From Symsagittifera roscoffensis (Eukaryota; Xenacoelomorpha; Acoela; Convolutidae): DNA of 64,000 nucleotides. Of the stretch, positions 59,042 through 64,000 are shown piece by piece. The notes under the pieces were generated by a model. That model was not told the origin of the DNA and ran no database searches. It was given only the letters and a program-made list of their open reading frames with translations. The stretch lies in the NCBI RefSeq assembly GCF_963678635.1, contig NC_087068.1, positions 53,592,213 through 53,656,212 of the forward strand. Direction: 5' to 3'. Numbering within the stretch: the first letter of the stretch is position 1; each line of letters starts with the position of its first letter. Made by a program: the position numbers and the translations under genes.

Positions 59042-59049
59042 GCGACAGC

Positions 59050-59830
59050 TGGTTTGGAGGAAATTAAGCGAATGCAGGAAAGTTCTCTGATCATTTCTTC
59101 AACCACAAAAGATACAATTTTGAAAAGACGCAAATCCTACACCAAAAGAGGTCTTCATTGAAAACAATTATATTATAATTCAACCAATCACGTGTCTCGA
59201 AAAATCAACCAGATAATTTAGACCGAAGATAGTCTGGAAAATCAGAAATTAGCTTAATTTATTTTATTTTACCTATTTTAAAATTAGACAACGAAATTGA
59301 TTTTGATAATGGAAATGGAAGTACGAAGATTGATATTTTTTCAGCAGAAGTATAAAAATATAACAAAAAATCCCCACAACTGGTGATGCTGAAAAACATT
59401 TAATAAATTAAATCGAACAGATAAATTGTGAAGAAAACAAATTTTGATGCATTTGCTTGATGTGAGTTATTTAACAGAAGCTGTATTACTAATGAAATCC
59501 AAATCAATTTAAATATTTAACAAGACTGTTCCTTTATCAGGTGCAATATCTTTTTTTGAGCTTCGGACAGCAAATTTTTTCAGAAAATTCCAGTCAAAAA
59601 CATGAAAAATTGAAGAATGACTGAATAAAAAACCATCTCATGTATTTAATTACCTTCATTTTCCTTGTAAAGTGGTACTTCTAGACTGCTATTATGAGAG
59701 CAAAATCCTGATTTTTCCGATTAACTGTTATGGTCTCGCAAATTTTTTTTACTTGCCAAATTGAAAAATTGTCCAAAATTTTCCACCATACGATATTTTA
59801 AGTACAATTACGAGCTATCAGCAAAAACGA
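59050..59830. other. No gene seen
   Basis: 3' flank of the four-helix gene; AT-rich with no recognised element. AATAAA-type hexamers occur but none is clearly placed. Confidence 0.35.
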
Positions 59831-59844
59831 TTTCTCACTAGTTC

Positions 59845-60165
59845 CTTTTAGCTTGCCTGAAATCAAATTGGATCAATTTCTGAGCAGGAAAAAAACGCCG
59901 TTTGGCGTTAGAAGAACAAAGCATGTCGCGCGCAAATGACTCAATTAGCCAAACTGGCATTTTAAACCAGCCATTGTTTTACTAAAATTATCATTGGGAA
60001 AAATTTAAGTTGGAGCTTCAGATTCAACACTTTTAAGGTGGTATAAAGAAAAAAACAGTTCAAAACTGGTTGAGAAAAGTAAGTACGAAAAAACGTACCA
60101 CGAGCATAAACGTTCTTCGAAGTTCGGAAAAACAAGACTGCTAGCATCAGGGCAAAACTATAAAC
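59845..60165 (+). mobile_element. Diverged copy of the AAGACTGCTCG repeat family
   Basis: Contains an ATCAAATTGGATCAATTTCT / GCGTTAGAAGAAC / GTCGCGCGCAAATGAC block and ends TCGGAAAAACAAGACTGCTAGCATCAGGGC, matching the order of landmarks in the element at 40190. Confidence 0.5.
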
Positions 60166-60189
60166 TATTTAATTTCCAATTGCCTTTAA

Positions 60190-61070
60190 AATCCGAGGAA
60201 GGCAAAGACTAAGTATTTCAATAATAAATACTTTTCAAAAAAATTTTTAAATGAAAAAAATTTGGAGCTTTTGCAGTCTTTTTTTTTTTAGAAAAATTTT
60301 TCTCTGAGAGGCTATGTAAACTAAAAAATGATAAAAAAAGGGTCTAGCACAAAAATAGAAGTTTCAAAAATTTGTATCAAATAAAATTGGATCAATTTTT
60401 AAGCTGGACTAAATTTCCAGACTAGCGATTTAAGAAAGCTTTGTTTCAGCAATTGGGTGTACTCAAGAAAAAAATCTCAATCAGTGCTACGAAGAGGCTA
60501 AAATCACTCGAGGAACTTTTCAGTACAAAATATTGAATATAAGGGATCCCTTTTATTTTTTGCTAATCAATGGTTAAGAAAAATTTTAGTTATTTGAGAG
60601 TAGTTTTTTTATTCACTCAAAATCTCATTATCATTGTTTTAGACGCAATGTTGGCAAAATAACGTACAATTGAAAAATGTATTTTAGAGCTAATTGTTCT
60701 TTGTGCATGAAAAAATTGCATGTTGATTAGAAACATGTTTTGTTTCAGGCAAAACATTATAATCACAGTATTATAATCTATAAAAAATGAATCAAAATTA
60801 ATTGTTCTTAATTAAATTTACTGTTAAGTAAGCTGAACAAAAAAAAATAACAAAATAAATTGCGAAAAAAAGGAACAAAAAGGGATTAAAATTAGTTGAA
60901 ATTGATTTTTTTCATCTTTGTATCAAATTAAATTAATTTATATCAATTCGAATCAATTTGATTTAGAAAAACGCTTGATTAACTCTTTAAAATTGATTTT
61001 TTCAATCCACTTCTTAACAGAACGGATAACTCCGTCCCATTATTGCAGTTAAAACTTATTTGGTCTGCTA
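60190..61070. other. No gene seen
   Basis: AT-rich sequence with a few repeat remnants such as AAATTGGATCAATTTTTAAG near 60385. Confidence 0.35.
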
Positions 61071-61079
61071 GATGTGAAC

Positions 61080-61625
61080 TTAATTGTTCCGACTTTCGAT
61101 ACGAAAGTAACGGAATATTTGTGCTCGGGTGGGTTTTTTTTTCTGACAAATTTCGACTTTTTAACTAGCCATTTTTGACGGAACTTTTTTATATCATTCG
61201 AAAGGTATTGTTGTCTTGAGCTCAAATTTGAAAAGATAGTTTACCTGCGATCATTTTTCGTAAAGTTACGGGGGTTTAAATATCGCCATTTTGGCCAATA
61301 TGGGACAATTAACGCGCAATACATTTCGCACTATTAACGCGTAAGCGGAGAATTAATCCGTCTTATAAATCGTTCCAAATTGGTTGAAAGAAGCTTATTT
61401 GCCATATCTGTTTTGTTACAAGGAGCGAAATATATCCTTTTGAACTTTATATGGCGTGTGGGGGGATGATTTTCATTAAAAAAATGAAAATTTTAGAAAA
61501 AACAATTTTGATTTTGTTTTATCTCATTTAATTTTCTAAAGACGTTACTGCTGCATAAACCTTAAAAGACAGTCTGAACTTTCAAGGCTTCGCCCTGATA
61601 CGAGCAGTCTTGTTAATATTTTAGT
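61080..61625 (-). mobile_element. Dispersed repeat copy, inverted (AAGACTGCTCGTATCAGGGC family)
   Basis: Inverted full-length counterpart of 40190-40785. It has the palindrome ACTTTCGATACGAAAGT at 61096-61112, GCGTGTGGGGGGATGATTTTC at about 61454, and the end CTTCGCCCTGATACGAGCAG then TCTTGTT at about 61590-61616. Confidence 0.75.
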
Positions 61626-61739
61626 TCCATCCAAAGTTTTAAACTACAAAATTTAGTTTTTGTTTCTGCCACGATTAATTATACTGAGCTGAGAAAAAAA
61701 AAGATTTTAGACCATTATTGTAATTGGGGGAGGAGGGGG

Positions 61740-62125
61740 AGGATAAGCTTACCCTCAGGGAATCGACACCCTGCCTACCCAAAGGGTGCCCTTTGATACT
61801 CTTTTAAGACATCCATTGTTGGTTATGTGACCCTAAAAGTTTTGTAAATGCGGTCTGGGCGCCCCTATATACTTTGAGGTGGGAGCGCGCCTAAAAAAGC
61901 AATTTTTGGTCAAAACTGTCTAAAAAGTCCCTAAAAACGCCTTTTATGGTCTTTTTTTCAAAACTCGCTTGAAGTGCAAAAATTTGACCGAAAAGAGTTT
62001 TTTAGTGATTAAGGAGAGCTCAGAAAAATCAATTGCGTCTTCCTAAAAAAAAGTTGATCAAAATTTTTGATTTTTTTTTCAAATCCGCCCCCCCCTCCTT
62101 TGAAAAAATCCTAGATCCACCCCTT
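61740..62125 (-). mobile_element. Dispersed repeat copy, inverted (GGCGCGYGCTCC family)
   Basis: Runs from a GGGAATCGACACCCTGCCTA region through GGGAGCGCGCCTAAAAAAGC to a C-rich end followed by CCTAGATCCACCCC. It is the most complete inverted relative of the element in intron 1 at 46440-46790. Confidence 0.6.
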
Positions 62126-62659
62126 TTTAAGACCTTTACTTAAGAAGCTATCGAGTAATCAATTTCTTTCATCCGTAAAAAGCTGAGACTTTTTTTTGTT
62201 CAAAAATGTCAAATACCCCTCAAACACCACATAAAGCCATGCTATCAGAAGTATGTACAAAACTCGTTTTTCGCATATTCACATACCCAATCAAACAAAG
62301 ATAGCCTGCAAATTTTTAATCGAAGATAGTGGAAAAAGTTTGGAGGGAATGTTCATATTGATTGGGCTTAATTTGTTACGAAACCACCCAACTTGTATTT
62401 TTATCATCGATTTGAAAGTTTTCGTACAATAATCGGTTTGCATTTTTTTTTACTTTTTCTGGATACAATTTCACAGTTTTTATTCAAAATTATTATTTCT
62501 GGTCTTTTGAGGTTTGTTTTACATTGCTGACAGTTTCCGTTTATAGTCGTTCTTAAGCTAACGAGGTTACTGAGCTACATATGCAGTCTTCAGTCAGCTT
62601 TGTAGGAGCGGGATAAAACTTTCTGGTTTGAGTTGATTCGGCTTGGGGTCGAGGTCGTG

Positions 62660-63010
62660 CTTTTAAGTTCAGACAGTGTGGACCAAAATTTAGCATGTTC
62701 AGACTGTTGGGACCAAAAAATGGTAGGTTCAAACCGTGAGGACCAGAAAACGCTATGTTCAAATGGTGTGGACCAAAGAAATCCGCATTCAGACCTTGTG
62801 GACCAAATGAACCCGGTTTCAGACCGTAGTGAACAAAAAAAACTTGATTCAGATCGTGTAGACCGAAGAAACCCGTTTTCAGACTTTATGAACCGACAAA
62901 AACCGGATTTAGACTGTTTGGATTTTTTCGAACAGTCTGAATCTGGATTTTTTGATTCTGAATCTGGAATACGGATTCAGACCATGTGGGCCGGAACAAT
63001 TCGGTTTTAG
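62660..63010 (+). repeat. 30-bp minisatellite, readable as a decapeptide repeat
   Basis: About eleven imperfect 30-bp units of the type TTCAGACNGTGTGGACCAAA. In one frame, free of stops from 62606 to TAG 63008-63010, each unit gives ten residues, for example SDSVDQNLAC, SDLVDQMNPV and SDRVDRRNPF. The first in-frame ATG lies within the array, and no gene context is visible. Degenerate units continue to about 63300. It is probably a satellite; a coding role is not established. Confidence 0.7.
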
Positions 63011-63499
63011 ATTTTGTGGACCAACAGATTTTGGAACAAGATCGAACAATCCATTCAATATGATTAAAGATCGAGGGGTCCCACAAAAATTCGGGTTAAA
63101 AAATCCTTTTGTACTTTGAGTACCGACAGAAATCGTGTTTATGTGCGGTTTTATGCTCAAGCTTTGCAGATTTTTGTTCAAACTTGGTAGTAATGTATGC
63201 AGACTTTTCAGTTACATGTTAAGGCTTTGCGGGTTTAAGTTCAGACTTTTATTCAAATTTTGCGGACTTAATTTTAGAATTTCCGACTTTTACCTGCTTG
63301 CGACTATGAATTTGCGGTCGTAACGCGGATCGACTCAGATTTAAAAAGTCTTAACCTAAAACCACGACCTCAACCCGGGCAGCACAGTTATATTTGACAA
63401 TAAACTAAACCCAGTTGCGCTGAGTTATAGATGTTGCCGAAAAGAAGAGCAACCGTTGGAAGACTAGTATAGTTACGATTTTGACCGACACATGCTCAG

Positions 63500-63793
63500 T
63501 TTTATCCTGATACGCGCTGTTTTATTGAATGTAGCCTCAAATTCTATTCAAATGTTAGCATAAACTGATTGCAGTGTTAAATTATTTTCTTTTTTTTCCC
63601 GAGTTTCGAATTAATTGATGTTCAGCTTGTGCTAGTAGTGGTTGCTGTTCTCCAGAAAAAATTTGACTTTTTAAAGCAATTTTGACGGAATTTTTTATAT
63701 ATTATTCGCAAGATGTTAAGAAAAATTACATCAACCAAATGTTATTGTTGTCCTGGGCTCTATATCAATTTGTACTTTACCTATCATGAAGGG
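63500..63793 (-). mobile_element. AAGACTGCTCG-family repeat, cut by the gap
   Basis: Contains CTGATACGCGCTGTTTTATT, AGAAAAAATTTGACTTTTTAA, TGACGGAATTTTTTATATAT and TGTCCTGGGCTC, matching the order at 61130-61250, then runs into N. Confidence 0.5.
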
Positions 63794-63993
63794 NNNNNNN
63801 NNNNNNNNNNNNNNNNNNNNNNNNNNNNNNNNNNNNNNNNNNNNNNNNNNNNNNNNNNNNNNNNNNNNNNNNNNNNNNNNNNNNNNNNNNNNNNNNNNNN
63901 NNNNNNNNNNNNNNNNNNNNNNNNNNNNNNNNNNNNNNNNNNNNNNNNNNNNNNNNNNNNNNNNNNNNNNNNNNNNNNNNNNNNNNNNNNNNN
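63794..63993. other. Assembly gap (200 N)
   Basis: A round-number run of N between a dispersed repeat and GGGTAAG; the true length is unknown. Confidence 0.98.
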
Positions 63994-64000
63994 GGGTAAG

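Noticed and set aside
1-64000. CRISPR arrays, bacterial operons, rRNA genes
   Set aside because: No regularly spaced direct repeats with unique spacers, no ribosome-binding sites or operon-like gene packing, and no rRNA landmarks; the sequence is eukaryotic.

Overview
The window is AT-rich eukaryotic DNA. It has introns with GT/AG borders, AATAAA polyadenylation signals, few and widely spaced genes, and abundant tandem and dispersed repeats. The best-recognised gene belongs to the core-2/I-branching N-acetylglucosaminyltransferase (GT14) family, which is typical of animals. Together with a SRPBCC+C2 protein and a four-helix membrane protein, this points to an invertebrate animal. I cannot fix the phylum. 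A 200-base run of N at the right end is an assembly gap.

Layout. 0-0.5 kb: a minus-strand exon with two zinc-finger-like motifs. 1.0-6.6 kb: a ~2.1-kb unit repeated three times, each carrying the same unrecognised gene; only the first copy is intact. 6.9-8.9 kb: two broken coding stretches, one a ~160-codon frame with a single internal TAG downstream of two perfect CArG boxes. 9.4-15.5 kb: a four-copy tandem array without genes. 16.3-26.0 kb: a near-identical 4.9-kb tandem duplication. 26-38.1 kb: an array of ~1.4-3.3-kb repeats. 39.6-39.8 kb: a hAT-type MITE with an 8-bp target duplication.

Main result. One glycosyltransferase gene runs on the minus strand from 39537 to 17160, split into six exons (A-F) that only make sense when joined. 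The exon phases match at every junction and sum to 442 codons plus stop, the usual size of the family. Exon A (membrane anchor and start of the Branch domain), B, C and a 30-nt microexon D lie at 37.9-39.5 kb. Exons E and F (C-terminal half) lie in the 4.9-kb duplication and so exist twice with identical protein sequence (22.0-23.3 and 17.2-18.4 kb). The 26-38-kb array is built from repeats that each carry a further copy of the exon C-D cassette. Six extra cassettes are visible, in various stages of decay. All that I could test carry a shared 2-nt offset that puts them out of frame with exon B, so they look like amplified dead exons rather than a working alternative-exon cluster, though several keep open frames.

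Right part. A four-exon plus-strand gene (45542-52289, 410 codons) encodes a SRPBCC/START-like lipid-pocket domain followed by a calcium-type C2 domain. 53.3-56.1 kb holds palindrome-rich and MITE-like repeats. At 57.6-59.0 kb an intact four-transmembrane gene faces an inverted, frameshifted copy of itself. 59-64 kb is mostly dispersed repeats plus a 30-bp minisatellite that reads as a decapeptide repeat.
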